This document shows positions 45,351 through 58,562 of a stretch of 64,000 nucleotides of DNA, in pieces. Within the stretch, counting starts at the first letter, position 1, and each line of letters begins with the position of its first letter. The notes beneath the pieces are model-generated. The model was given only the letters and a program-made list of their open reading frames with translations, made no database searches and had not been told where the DNA came from. The position numbers were made by a program, and so were the translations under genes. Source of the stretch: Antedon mediterranea (lineage: Eukaryota > Echinodermata > Crinoidea > Comatulida > Antedonidae); contig NC_092679.1 in assembly GCF_964355755.1 (NCBI RefSeq), positions 19,956,932 through 20,020,931 of the forward strand, written 5' to 3'.

Positions 45351-46868
45351 GGGTACAAACAAATCTCCCTCTTGTGCTAAAATAACCTTTTCAAATGAGA
45401 GACCATCAGAAGAACATTCTCTATATAAAAATCCTGGACTCGGTAATCGCATACTCTATATATACAATAAATATTTAATAGCAAATTTATCAATATTACA
45501 TTATGCAAATTGTTATGTGTACAGTATTATAACAGTATGACAATTAAAGCTAAAAATAGCATTGTAATATTACAAATCATACAAATATTCTTACAAACTT
45601 GTTTGTATGATATAAATTATACAGCATGTATGAAATTTATTATGTGCATGCGTTATTGTCTGTGTAGCATTGCATAATTCACTCCAAACGAGAAAACAAA
45701 TCCCAAGGTACGTAAATTTAGCTCGTAAAGTATAAAAGCAAAATGTAAATGTGCGATGTTGTAAGGCAAACGTATAAATACATTTTAGATATATTGTTTT
45801 TGAGTTATGTATTATATAAGTAAGTTTTAATATGTGAAATTTTAAATGAAGAATTGATAGAGGATTGGCGATGAAAAGAATAATAATTAGGGATGGAAGA
45901 TGAGATGGAATGGAAGACGGTTAAATGATAATATACCTTAATTTAGTCACAGATACTTTTGATGTACCCTAGAGTGTTTTCATTCAGGTCATTAAGAAAA
46001 ATATAAACAATATAATACATTGGAAATACTGTATATTTACAATTATATAACTGATAATTTAGGTTAGTTAAAAAAACATGAAAAAAAATATGGAAGAAAA
46101 ATGTGAATTTCCTGTGAAGGATGAAAATAAATTATCTGTATCAAGTTTTTAACAAATTGGGATATGAGGAATGAGAAAGAGAATAAAGAAGTTCTTTTCA
46201 AGGAATTTAATTTTTATAATTAACCATTGTACCTCTATTGTATTAACCAGGGTCTGTTAAAGTTCAAAATAAAGAAGACCTGTAGAAAATAAGGGAGGCG
46301 TAACATTTGGTGGCCTTGTGTGACCTAACGCCCAAAAAAAAAAAAACATCCAACACCAAAATATCTGTGCAAAAGTTTCTCTGCACCTTAACAAAAACTA
46401 ATTTATAATTGTAGTTTCTTATTTCATTCATCACACACCCCCACATCCCCATCATCCAACCCACGCCACACATTTCATCCTACCTAATTACCATACCAAA
46501 ACCCCTTATGACTTGCTAGTATAATCACATGACCAATCAGCCCATATGTCGTGTGACTAAACGAAACATGTTCCTTTAAGGTATATACATTAATACAATG
46601 GTAAAGTTATTTACATTCTTCTAAGCAAAGCAAACAACGTCACTGAATATTTTAAAATCTTTTGTAAGCAGAAACGTTGGACATTCTATAAATAACCGCA
46701 CTATTCAAAATTTTAAAAAGATTGTTTTGATTACAAGAAATAAATATTTTTATAAGATGTATATAACTATTACGGTACATATAAAGTAAATTTTCTTTCA
46801 CTAATGGCGTTCTTATTTTGTGCAATATAGCTAAATATATGTAGGAGTGATAGAGAGAATTGCTTTAA

Positions 46869-47010
46869 AGCTCTGTCTACACTATCAACTTTATGTGCCA
46901 AATATATGGACATATTTGGGTATATCACTACCATATTTGGGTATATCACTACCATATTTGGGTACATCACGCTTTTTTTGTCAAACTACTTTGATAGTGT
47001 TGACAGAGTT
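46869..47010 (+). mobile_element. MITE family A, copy 13
   Basis: Both termini are present, the right one changed to TGACAGAGTT. Two TATCACTACCATATTTGGGT units. Confidence 0.82.
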
Positions 47011-48299
47011 CAAGGGATGTCTAGTTTACAGTGCTTTTGGATTTTGTGCACTTAAAAAACCAATAAATTTTGGAAAGAGTAAAGGGTTCTGTTCTGGTCC
47101 ATTTTACCCCCTGTTAATTAACACTAATTTGCATACATTGTGCATACATGTGTCATGTTGGATATTGTTGGCTTGGAGGTTAAGGTTCAAATCTTTATTT
47201 CATTTGCTTACTTGCATCAGGGAGTTTTTACAACTCCCTGCTTGCATGTCCTGGTAGGAAATAATGCAAATTTTTTAAATGGTGTATTTTTGATGTATAC
47301 TATTTATGGCGATCTGTTACACGCTACAGAAACTGGGTATCATAGCTTTATGTGTCACATGACTTGTACGACTCGATTTAATGCAAGTTCTGCGACAGGA
47401 CCGTACAATTAGAAAGGTATTTTCTATAAGTCAACGACCTAATAGTAAACAAAATCATCCTTTTAATCTTCTTTGACCTCAAATACATGAAAAAGTACAC
47501 AGGATTATCGTTATTATAATTAAATAGATAATTAATTCTAATTATCATCAACAGGATTAAACGAAGGTTTTACTTTTAGTCATGTTATAACTTAATTGGA
47601 TTTTATTTTTTTTATAATGCCGAACGGTTCTTTTCTCACAAGAATAAAATTAACTTAAAACCCTAAATTAATGAAAATAATCAACCAAAACTCATGGATC
47701 AGTGAAAAGAGATAAAGGAAAACCTGGAATAAGGGAAGATAGTACTTACAGATATTGTAAACCTTTTCACCCTTTTAATTTACTTTTTGTAAACAAGGTT
47801 AACAAAGCTAATACCAGATTTTTAGGCTTGGCTGGGGAAAATCGGAAATTAACAATTAACTATTGAGTGTGTTCAAATCCAAGGTAAGTATTCAACAATT
47901 AACAAATCCTTACCTATAGTTCAATCGGTATTATTTTTATCTTATGGTGTTTTACAATGAATGGAATAAGGTGTAAACAATCCATCTATAAAACTGTCCT
48001 TCCGATTAAACATTGAGCTTGAGGTAATCTGTATTGTCAAAAGATTGGATTCATTTAGATTTTTTCTATGATTTAGATAAAGCAGAATACTTTGGTTTGT
48101 ATTTGAATGGTCATATTTTGACTGGACATAAAATGTAAATTTGGTCACTTGTACTTTTCAATGAACTTTTGGTCAGTATTAGTATCTTGTGTTTATTACT
48201 GTAGATGACCGAAGTGAATGCAAATTTGGAAAAATTTAGGGGTGGGATTGCACTAACAATGTATTTGTCTAAAGTACTGAAGCCACTGTAGAACAGTTG

Positions 48300-48412
48300 C
48301 CTAACAGTAGAACTTATTAAGAGGACACCTTCTGAACTCAACAAAGTTTCTCCTTAATAGGAGTGTCCACTGAATAGGTGTTTCCCAAAAGAGGTGGTTT
48401 TACTACTGTATA
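48300..48412. mobile_element. MITE family C copy
   Basis: ACAGTAGAACTTATTAAGAG, GACACCTTCTGAACTCAACA, TTTCTCCTTAATAGGAGTGT and GAGGTGGTTTTACTACTGTA: inverted termini with a short middle. Confidence 0.55.
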
Positions 48413-49249
48413 TCTTCCAATCAAAGGCCCTGTTTCTGCTGCCAAGTAAATACCGTATTTAATACGGTATCTTTTTAATACTGTACATGACCGCCCAAGA
48501 TAGTAATGCTACTTGGTTAAACTAGCGTGGTCGTTTTTTCTGACCAAATTTTGTACCCTGGGTTAGTTTCGATCCGTAAGAGAACGTTTTTCCAAGTTCT
48601 AGAAAAATCTCCAGACATGTGAATGACGACATCAACTGAATACTCTACTCTGAAGGAATTACGACTAAGTTCGCAAGCTAACAGGATTTGTAAACTTTTT
48701 GTCATGGTATACTGCAGTGTTATAAAGCTCACTTTAGTGTATTTCCATTAAAAAAAAATCAATTACAACCAGTGTACACAAATCAAACAAGCTACTTGTC
48801 AATTCACAATACTTTTCAACAAAAATATTTAATCAATAGAAAAGTCAAGTACCATATGAACAGATATTAGAAATAAATCATATAGAAAACATGCATTGTT
48901 GCGATAATTAAGAGAGGGGGAGTAAACTTTTCTACATTAAAGTCTAGATTAGCTCCCACAATGCAAATAAACTGTTAAATTGATAACATCTTTATTGGGA
49001 TTTAAACTTTCTAGACTTCTTTTATATATCGGAGAAGAATAGCTGACAAAATGTTGATATTGTGAAGGGCTTGATACAATAGCATAGATTTACCCTCTGA
49101 TTTCTTGTTGTAGAGTTGATTGCAAATTAAAAAGTGGTAAAGTGCTTTGTAAATGAAGTCTTTTCACAAACGTTAACTTGTTCTGAAAAGATTTCAAAAG
49201 CACTTATTAAATTAACAATAATAGAAGTTTTTGTATTTGATGTTTTGCC

Positions 49250-49850
49250 AAAATTGCTATATTGTGGTTTTAAAAAAACTTTTATTACAAGGGACCAATA
49301 ATAAAGATAAGTGATAAAGGTTTTTATAATATTCTTTAGTTTTTTACTGAATTACATTAAAAGTGCACTAAAAATCTACTACTGTATATTGTGGTTTTAA
49401 AACACTTTTTATCACAAGGGAATATTACAACTAATATTGAAAGCGATAATGTTTTTGTATTCCATTAATAGCAATTTTATCCAAAATTGTTATAAAGTGG
49501 TTTAAAAAAACTTTTTTATTACAAGGGGGCCAATACAAATAATACAGGTAGTTCTTGTATTCTTTAGTGCTTGTATTGGATTGGAATAAAATAAACAAAC
49601 AGATGAACGATTATTTGTTTGTATTGGTTTACATTTAAAAGTGCACTGTAACAATTACAGACAAAATTGCTATATTGTGGTTTTCTTTTTTTTTTAAAGG
49701 TTTATTATACTACCGTATGCTGAATTACTAGGGACCATGTGATCAACCAATATGATAAGAAAAGTTTTTTTAAATTCTTTTTGATGAGCATTATCCTAAT
49801 AGAAATCTAAATCAAAATTGTGGTTTTGCTTCTTTTTTAAAATCAGTTTT
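49250..49850 (+). repeat. Diverged tandem repeat, about 4-5 units of 100-180 bp
   Basis: TATATTGTGGTTTTAAAA and similar, followed by ACTTTTATTACAAGGG, recurs near 49258, 49387, 49490, 49670 and 49818 with differing spacers. Confidence 0.7.
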
Positions 49851-50390
49851 ATAAATGAGAGATAGTAGGTATCAACATACCAAACAAAAAAGAGAGCGAT
49901 TATTTCTACTACTTGTAAACATAACTGAAATTAAGAGGTTAGCTCACTGGTACAAAGATACCTCGTAGTACCGTAGGTAAATTTATCAAAAACTATAAAT
50001 TGTAATCGTAAATTGTAATTAGCCTATGTATCATGTCACAAATAGCAAGAAAATTATCAAACATAAAATAGAAGTATTTTATAAATGTTTGTTTACCTGC
50101 AAGGTATCACATACAGTCAACAAGCTCTGCTTTTAGAAAACAGTGCCTCCTTTTTCTGTATATTGTAAGAAATTATTTTTATGTTTATTTGTGAAGGAAA
50201 TACATGTTATTTTAATTGAACTATTATTAGATCTAAATTGGAGATCATTGGAATAATATTAATCTTAGGCCTATAGAGCACCTAATACCAATGTTTCTAA
50301 GCATTTTACACACATACAAAAAAAGAAAGAAGTCATCAAATATATTTTTAACATGATGCTGAATGAAGAGAAATCATTTTAACTGTTCTA

Positions 50391-50426
50391 TTCACCAGAA
50401 CCAGAAGCCTTCTGGTTCTGGTGAAG
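50391..50426. repeat. Near-perfect 16 bp hairpin
   Basis: TTCACCAGAACCAGAA and its exact inverse complement are separated by GCC plus flanking bases. It could be a small fold-back remnant; too short for a typical miRNA precursor. Confidence 0.85.
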
Positions 50427-50814
50427 CTGTAGTTGTATTTCTTTCAACATATTTTTAAACCCCCATTAATAATATATTCATTTATCCTTACTCTGTTTCT
50501 AGGCCAATAGATAACGTCAAGGCAGGAATCGTTCATAATGTTATGTTCTTCGAAAAAAATCAATAATCTGAAATTATACTTTAAAGGTTGAATAAATTGC
50601 TTGGTATTATACATGTAATTATTCCTAACGAGCGCAAATGGCTATTAACGGATTGAAATTCTAAAACGAATGGAAATTTTAATGAAAAAACTAATGCAAA
50701 TTTATAATCACAATATAGCATGAATATATTTTAGATATATGGATTTTCCAAAAAAAATTTGTTTTTAATTCAATTCAAATATAATAGTAGGTTTCCTTGG
50801 TTTACATAGTTATA

Positions 50815-50890
50815 TTAAAAACCCCTTCTTTTGGGACACCCCCATTAAGAGGATACATGCATTGAGGCAACTCTAGTCAGCCAACTCCTA
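50815..50890. mobile_element. MITE family C fragment
   Basis: AAAAACCCCTTCTTTTGGGACACCC and CATTAAGAGGATACATGCAT match parts of the GGACACC-type family. Confidence 0.4.
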
Positions 50891-51389
50891 TTCAGAAGAC
50901 AGCTCTGTTCTCAGGCACTTTCACTACGTATTTTAACTGCTTATATGGTAAGCAGACACCCACCCTCAACAAGACACCATCCCCCCCCCCCACCCTCTCA
51001 AACAAAACTCTGGATTCTTCCCAGGGGTGCCTCAGAACCAGTTAGGTAGACCATGTTATAAATCGTTTTACGCCTCTTAACTGTATTACATAATACTGTA
51101 AACATTCATGTCTGTTGAATTTTTTAAACATGATAAATTATGAAATAAAGAGGAAGAAGATAGTAATAAAATTTAGCAATATATCTATATGAACAGTGTC
51201 ATGTGCCTTTAAATCTTCTTTATTACAGTTAATATAACTTTACAGCTATATCCAGGGGCCTAGCATAGTCCCTGGATTGACAAGACCTTGAGATGTGCCA
51301 AGTGTCTAGCATTGCCGAAAGGTGTTCTTATACAGTAATAGACACACAGATCATGATACAGAACAGTGGATGCGTTGTTTATTTACTTA

Positions 51390-51568
51390 AGCTTGGTTCC
51401 CACTAGAACGCAACGCAAGGACGTAAACGCAACGCAAGCGTTTTAACCAATGACAAGCGAAGTTATATACAGTTAGCAATCACAAGCGAATAAGCCATCG
51501 CTTGTGATTGGTTAAAACGTTTGCATTGCGTTTACGTCCTTGCGTTACGTTCTAGTGGGAACCAAGCT
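51390..51568. mobile_element. MITE family D, best preserved copy, TSD TTA
   Basis: Terminal inverted repeats of about 60 bp begin AGCTTGGTTCCCACTAGAAC, and TTA flanks both ends (51387-51389 and 51569-51571). The middle contains CACAAGCGA/TCGCTTGTG palindromes. Confidence 0.87.
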
Positions 51569-51828
51569 TTACTGAAATGTATTTTGTTAAAATATTCTTT
51601 ATTATACAACAACCTCCTTCGGAATAACCCAAGTCAGAGGACTCGGACATCCCTATTATGGGGATGTTGTGTTCCTAAAGTGTCCCTCTAATAATACAAG
51701 AACGAAATTATATTCTCTTGTCTTCATAGGCAGATTGTTGCTAATTACAGCAGTTTGTTGAATATTATTAGACACTTGTAATGTACTGAAGTATCAAATG
51801 TTAAATCCCATCACATGCTAGAATTAAA

Positions 51829-51878
51829 TAATATCATGGAGTAAAGAATATTATTATTCTTTACTCCATGATAATATC
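51829..51878. repeat. 20 bp hairpin
   Basis: ATCATGGAGTAAAGAATA is mirrored by TATTCTTTACTCCATGAT with a loop of a few bases. Confidence 0.85.
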
Positions 51879-52776
51879 TGCATCTTATATAATGATAATC
51901 AATGTGACACGTTAAAGGTAGATTGTTTTAAAGAACTAGACTTAAGCATGCATAGAGGCGAGTTTGTGGGCGAGTTAAGCTGATTCAAATCATATAGTTA
52001 TTAAAGCCTTAGTGGTTGTGTGATCATTTTAACTCTCTTTACCTCTCTGTTTTTACCTCCGATATAACTCCAATATGTTTCAGAATGTGACAAGTTATAG
52101 TACTACCAACCAGATTAGAAAGGGTTTTTTCGGATGTGGTAACTGGACAGTGGTGTAACGTATTCTTTGCATCTGAACGCAGAACAAGCTACAGTAAATC
52201 ACAAGATAGACTGTTTTTAACTCTAATAGTAGAGAGAAAAAAGCAAATCCTATAATAATATAATGTGGAGCAACATTTGACATTGAAAGACTTAAGTTAA
52301 GCCCTTGTGTTAATCCTAATTAGACAACTCTTACCAAGGTCCCATTAATTCAGTTTGTTTACATATTATTACTGGTAAACTTGGCATATGGTGGTAATGA
52401 TTACAATAATATTAGATAGATGCAAAATCAAGATGGAAAACTAATAACAATAACAGTATATATTGATGCTCTTAAAGTTTGAAAGAACAGGTGTTGGGAT
52501 TTCGTCCAAAGCTTTGGAAAATTGGGCAGATTCTAGGAAGTCATAAAATACACCGGATTAAGATTAAATCAATTTTATAAGCTTTAATAGTACAGTTGGG
52601 CCTGGAAATTGAACTTCTTGATTCAGGGTTACCCAAGTGTTCCTTCTTGTGATACCACTCCTTTCAAAAAGAACTTTTAATATGTCGTTATTATTATGAT
52701 GGTGAATATATTATGATGTTGTTGATAATAATGGAGAAGATAGTGATGTAGCGCAATGATGATAAGTAAATTTTGA

Positions 52777-52957
52777 TTTGCGACGACCAAACTATGTCAT
52801 GTTAATACATTGCGTCGTCCATGCAAAGACATTGGGACGTGTGTCCTAGATCCCCGCTCTCCCCACCTTGACACAGGTTTGATGGTTTCTAGATCCAGAC
52901 GACGACCGACAACACATCGATTGACCTGGCATAGGTTGGTCATTTGTCGTCGCAGAA
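52777..52957. mobile_element. Terminal-inverted-repeat element (family G), about 180 bp
   Basis: TTGCGACGACCAAACTATGT at the left is the imperfect inverse of ATAGGTTGGTCATTTGTCGT at the right; an inner CCAGACGACG/CGTCGTCC pair also occurs. Markedly GC-richer than its surroundings. Confidence 0.6.
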
Positions 52958-53567
52958 CGAAAGCTCCCTAATAAGAGGTGATGATAATGTAAATAATTAA
53001 GTTTTTCCTATTTTTATAAGTTGTACAAGACTGCTTCTCCTTCTGAAGGTTTTATGAAATAAATACATTTTCAGTACTAACTGTATGTCATATTATATGA
53101 TATTGAGTATGATAAAGGTGACAATGATGATGACAAAGGCATAGCTAACAAGAAACTAGCCGACTTAATGGCAACAACAATGATCAGAAGGAGCACAACA
53201 GCAATGATAAGTATAATAATGAAGAAATTCAAAACCACAAGTTATGTTAATTAAAATAACTTGTCCTCGAGGAGAAACGAAACCATGCAATCATCTGCAA
53301 CGTCATGTGACTTGATCAAAACATCTTCAACATTATATCATATTAAATCATTGTTCTTGGCAGTAACCAATCAAATCCAGCTAAAGTAAGTTAATGAACT
53401 TTTAATTACACCTCAAGGAACGAAGAACACAGAAGTTGGCTCAGACTGCACAACTTGAGTGTGATGTAAAGAACAGGTAGATGAAATTGTGCATGGAAAA
53501 CGGCACTTTAGGGAAATCTGACGACTTAAAGCTGCAGTTTTAGAAAGAAATACATCTCCTGTGTAGT

Positions 53568-53762
53568 ATGTACTGTAGAATACCAATTAAGGGGACATTT
53601 TTTAGGACCTAACAAAGTTTCTCCTAAATAGGAATGTCTCTTGAATAGGGGTTAGATGTGGTGTTAAAAGACATATTGCTCCTTGTTTGTTAAATGGGAA
53701 GTGTCTCTTTAATGGTGTCCCCTGATTAGGGTTGTATCAAAGGAGGGGTTTTATTATGCTTG
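53568..53762. mobile_element. MITE family C copy
   Basis: TGTAGAATACCAATTAAGGG, GACATTTTTTAGGACCTAAC, TTTCTCCTAAATAGGAATGT and GTGTCCCCTGATTAGGG: repeat words in the same order as the other copies. Confidence 0.5.
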
Positions 53763-54004
53763 ATAGTATTTCTCTGATAGTTAGATACTGCGAATAAGAT
53801 CAGCTTGATTGCAATGATCCAAACCTATGCTTGACTTTTGTCGACCCAACATCCAGGACCACGCTTCTGACCTCCCAACATCCAGGGCCATCCTGACCTC
53901 CCAACATCCTGGGCCATGCATAACCTCACCCGGTTGTTTTCAAAAACTTCTGTACAAAAAACTCTTTCCAAACCACTCCTGATAACAAATGGGAACCAGA
54001 ATAA

Positions 54005-54164
54005 AGCTTGGCCTACACTATAAAACTAGTTTGACAAAAAAAGTGTGATGTGCCTAAATATGGTAGTGATATGCCCAAATATGATAGTGATATGATTTCA
54101 TCATGTCCATATATGGGCACATCACATTTTGTTGTCACATAACTTTAATAGTGTAGACAGAGCT
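54005..54164 (-). mobile_element. MITE family A, copy 14
   Basis: AGCTTGGCCTACACTATA at the left, reversed internal units, and TTTAATAGTGTAGACAGAGC at the right. Confidence 0.83.
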
Positions 54165-54786
54165 TTAGCCAAATGTTAATTTTTAAAATTATTGATTCAA
54201 ATACACAAGAGATATCATGTTCAGAATAATATTCAAGTCTTGTATTTTGTTCAATACATTTATTGATATCCATTAGAAATTTAATGACAGTATGTTTAGT
54301 TAGTTTGTGCAATACATTTTATGCTATTATATCCAGTATAATCTTACAAAGAAATCTGATTATAATTCTGGTCAGATAGTTTTCAATTAGCGCTCATATT
54401 TTCGAAGAATTACATCTTTTAATAGAAATCGTTCATTAGCGCTGTTGAAGGAGAAATTAAATAAAAGCCTCAAGTAACCGTTTTCCTTGAGTTTAGTTTT
54501 AAGTATGGTTTTAATTAATTGTGCACTATTATCAAACCTATTTAGGAAAAAGCTAATTTATTTACCTCATTTTGATGTAGCTTAAACTTCACGGACGATG
54601 ATTTTGCGAAGGTTGCAATAAATTTAATTTGCGTACCACCCATGTTTTGCATAATTTTACAGATGGTGATTTAAGAATACAATTTAAGTAATAGTGAGAG
54701 GATATGGTAATTTATTTCAATCAATCAAATATTTCAGTGGGATTGAACCATATAATGATATGTTAGGAGGAATAAAAAAAATGTTA

Positions 54787-54969
54787 AGCTCTGTCTACAC
54801 TATCAAACTTAATGTGACAAAAAACTGTGATGTGCACATATATGGACATGATGATGTCATATCACTACCATATTTGGGATTATCACTACCATATTTGGGC
54901 ACATCACAATTTTGTAGTAATATGACATCATCATGTCCATATATGGGCACATCCACTTTTTTGTCACAT
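54787..54969 (+). mobile_element. MITE family A, copy 15, rearranged
   Basis: A forward left part with two internal units is followed by a piece of the family in the opposite orientation (AATATGACATCATCATGTCC...TTTTTTGTCACATG). The second terminus is missing. Confidence 0.75.
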
Positions 54970-55620
54970 GATTTATTCTTTGACCTTTTGAAAGTAAATA
55001 CTATTGAAATGTGTAACTTATTAAGTAAAATCTTAATTAAGCTATGTTGTTTTCCTTCCTCCTTTTGTAAACATTCATTAATCATGTCCGCACTATCGAT
55101 CGGCTGATTCTGTTGTCATGAACGCTAACAGATAAATCAAGCGAATTCCTCCGCAAATAAGTTATGAGCACCTGACCGGTCTTAATGATGAGTTTGGTCA
55201 ATAGTAATTATGTTATGACATAGACAGGAATCCGTTTCGACGTCAAATTGCCTTAATTAGTATGGATTGTATGTAGAATCAAGATTTTAATCGCTCAAGG
55301 TATGAGAATGCATAGAAGGTACATAGCATAATGTGGTACAACATATAGATATTGCAATGTAAATCTAATGAGATGAGTTAGTTAGCCCCATTGTTTCATT
55401 TTGATTAGGTAATAGAATAAATCTATAGGAGAGAGGTTGAGGCAGAGGGTAATTAAACAGTGTGCAAGGAAAAAGAACTTTATGACATATATGCCATTCT
55501 CACAGATTTGATCATCTTCATTATTTATAAATTAATTAATATAATTTAATATCACTGGCAAGTTTAGTGTTTAATTTATATTTCTATTTCATACACAGTT
55601 ATTTTATTTATTCCTTTCAG

Positions 55621-55810
55621 TAAAACAAACATAAAAGGGAGCACTGAGGAGAGAGAAGAGCTATCAAAGACAACTATTGCCAAAGGGCGTGCCTCTCCAA
55701 CTCCAGACAAACAATACAAACAAAATAAACTAAAGAATTATAAAAATAGAGTATGTACAATATTAAAAATCAAATTTGTGATGAATTTGTTATAAATGTA
55801 TGAATAAAAG
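55621..55810 (+). other. Candidate 3'-terminal exon or LINE-like 3' end
   Basis: A pyrimidine-rich acceptor TTATTCCTTTCAG at about 55608-55620 precedes a 170 bp open stretch rich in Lys, Thr and Glu codons. It ends in TAA and is followed by AATAAA at about 55803, then (ATT)n. No homology recognised; it could equally be a retroelement 3' end. Confidence 0.2.
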
Positions 55811-56186
55811 ACCTATTATTATTATTTAACTTGCTATATTAATATTGGAATACATCAAACCAATCTGTTAAGTACACTTAGAAATGTTTAATTTATCAGA
55901 AATGTTAAGATAAATAATTTAAACGACCTAATTAATTTGCGTGAGATTGCCAGCAACAGAAATAAGTGGCTTTTGTTATTTTGAATCTTTATTTTTACGT
56001 TATTTTATATTTTTTGTTGTTGTAGGATGCATGCATATAAGAATGTGTCAGATTTTGTAAATCCACAGTGCATGGTTTTGTTACATTTTTTGGAATAAAG
56101 TTACCTATATATATATATATATATATATATATTAATATCATTTAACACTACATGTGAATGGAATAGAATAGAATCAGTTACAATGG

Positions 56187-56265
56187 TGACACTAGGTCAG
56201 GGTTGAACCAGGAACCTTGGGATTGGAAGGCACGGAGGATAACCACCAAGCTACGGCTCCACTAC
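56187..56265 (-). mobile_element. SINE family S2, second copy (single B box)
   Basis: On the minus strand: GTAGCTTGGTGGTTATCC, CCTTCCAATCCCAAGG, then a B-box-like GGTTCAACCC and TGACCTAGTGTCACC. Collinear with the head at 21086-21290. Confidence 0.6.
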
Positions 56266-58196
56266 CAAAGAGAAACTTTTTTTGCGCTTTTTATTGTTGC
56301 TGCTAAATAAAAGCTTAACCTAGAAGATTAATATATGCAGAGTTAATAAGCATCTACACTTAGCAGATTATGGCTTTTATTTATAGGTTTTAATCCAACG
56401 GAAATATAGCTATTCAGTATCGATTCATTACTTCCCATTTGAGGGTGTGGTACCGCTATTCATCAAGGCCTTAGGCATATTCTCCATTCATTTTAATTTC
56501 TGTCTTCTACTAAATATTTTTCCTTCTAATTACATACTGGTATATGTATGTTTTATAGTATTTTGTAGATAAACATATAACAATGCAATATGTATGTTAT
56601 TGTTAGTTGTTGTTGAGTCACAGGAATAAATGCAATGCTAATTTTAATAATTGCAATAATGAGTAATATGGTATATTAATATCATATGGTTGACGCAGCA
56701 TTAAGGGTGGAGCATCATATACCAATAATGGCATTGTTGTTGATGAGACTAGTAACCTCTTTGTTATGGTAAATGCGGCCTCTGGGAGAATTTGTAACAA
56801 TACTTTTGAAGCTCCTGGGAGAACATCCATCTAATAACGCTTCTATTGCATTCATCTTAATGAATCTGAATTCTCTCAGATATTAACAAAGTATCATAAA
56901 GGAGAACACAGGTTTACACCATGTTTTTCCAGAAATAAAGTGTGATTGAAAATGCCTCAACTTTTCTGGTCTTTACCTGGTTGAAAATACCAGATTGATT
57001 AAGTTTCACTAATGAGAAATTTGCACGGAATATGGAAAGAAAACACTGGGAAAACAAGTCATAAAAACAAGGATTCAATTCTATTACAAAACCTTACAAA
57101 AACAGGATGTATATAAAAAAATTAGTTTTGCTTTCACCCTACAAATTTATTTTTTTTCTTAATACTTCCTTATGGAATGTATGGGAATGTTTCCTTAAGG
57201 ATCACGTGGGAATTTTGAAAGTTTTACTTATGGAACGCATGGTCAATGTTCTTTATGGACACTGTAACCGCAGCAGTTTTCTGCAAATGGTGTAAAATGA
57301 AGTCAATACTAGTTTGAATGGATTACATCGTTACCAAATATAATTGGCAGCACAATTTAAACGACAAATATACCAACATCTACTGAACTAATATCTTCTA
57401 CCAAAGAAAATTGTGTGTCCTTAAACGATGGATATCTGGATAATATATGTAACTGAATCTAATTTTTAGAACAATGTGACTAGTTAATGCTTGCTTATGA
57501 ATTCCAGGGTCCTGGGTTTAAATCCTACCATAACAGTACTGGATTTTTTTCTACTAGCCTTTGCATTTCATTGGGATACCCTTATTTTAGGTAGTAAATT
57601 ATTTTATTCTGCGCTATATACAGTAGGCTTATAATATTAAATGCGAAATGTTGCTAAAACACCAAAATATACTTTAAATTGAATAAAACCGATTTTTGAT
57701 GAACATAACTATTTTTCGAGGTTCTTTTGCAAAGTGAAAGTATTAGGCATTTATGGTTCATTTTGCGTCCAAAAAAAAAAAAGAAGAAATTGAACAATAG
57801 AAAATGCGGTGATTCATAATTTGTCAGATACGGGCTTAACAAAAACCAAATGCAGACACAAAGATGGCATACAATTGTCATGATTACCAGGTGTGTATGA
57901 TCTCTTTCTGAATGATGAGTGCCTGGGAATTTAATGCAAGTGTTCTATTTGCAGAATGGTTTGAAAGGGATGGGGAAGGGAAAATAATGAATAATAGTAT
58001 CTAGTTTAAACAAATATTCAAGGTATACAGTCATCAGTATAATAAAAAAGATTCCTGAAGAGCCGTGAGAAAACAATTATTGGTTTTCCTGGAACAGGAA
58101 TCACAGATCATGTAGGTCTATTATCAACACACCACAATGTCGGCAAAACACCACATTAACGTTGAATTAAACATGTTGTACAGAATGGAACAAGGT

Positions 58197-58262
58197 GGTA
58201 TTGTAGCCTGGAGATTACCATTCATGTCTACCAATCTCGGAGTTCTGGACTCAAATCCCCAA
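58197..58262 (+). mobile_element. Possible tRNA-derived SINE fragment
   Basis: TGTAGCCTGGAGATTACC resembles an A box and GGACTCAAATCCCC a B box, at tRNA-like spacing. No body recognised. Confidence 0.3.
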
Positions 58263-58275
58263 AAAAATTCCCACT

Positions 58276-58562
58276 TAAAGCTGCTTTCACATTGTGCCTG
58301 TATTCGGTCCAACGCCCTGGCTGAGAAAAATATTGTAGGAGAAAAATATTATGGGAGAAAAATTTGATTTGCACTCCAAATGCAGAGCAATAGATCAAGA
58401 AGCAATTTGTTTCCTGAAATCGTACAATTTTTTCCTTTGATCAATCAACAGTGACCATGAATGACCTCGCTTGACAACGGATAACCAATCTCGTGCTCAA
58501 TGCTCACGATATATTCTCAGGGCGCGGGACTGAATCCGGGCGTAATGTGAAAGTAGCTAAAG
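58276..58562. mobile_element. Terminal-inverted-repeat element (family E), about 287 bp
   Basis: AAAGCTGCTTTCACATTGTG at the left and the inverse of its right end (TAGCTACTTTCACATTACGC) match over about 45 bp with some changes. Confidence 0.65.

Noticed and set aside
45164-45385. Glycine/tyrosine-rich open frame
   Set aside because: Translation of the G-rich minisatellite; no start context or homologue.
46847-47257. 136-codon open frame
   Set aside because: Its first third is MITE family A copy 13 and the rest has no recognisable protein character.
50391-50426. miRNA precursor
   Set aside because: The arm of 16 bp is too short for a standard pre-miRNA and the flanks do not extend the stem.
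54694-55107. 137-codon open frame and its antisense counterpart
   Set aside because: Both run through the rearranged MITE copy 15; no conserved domain.
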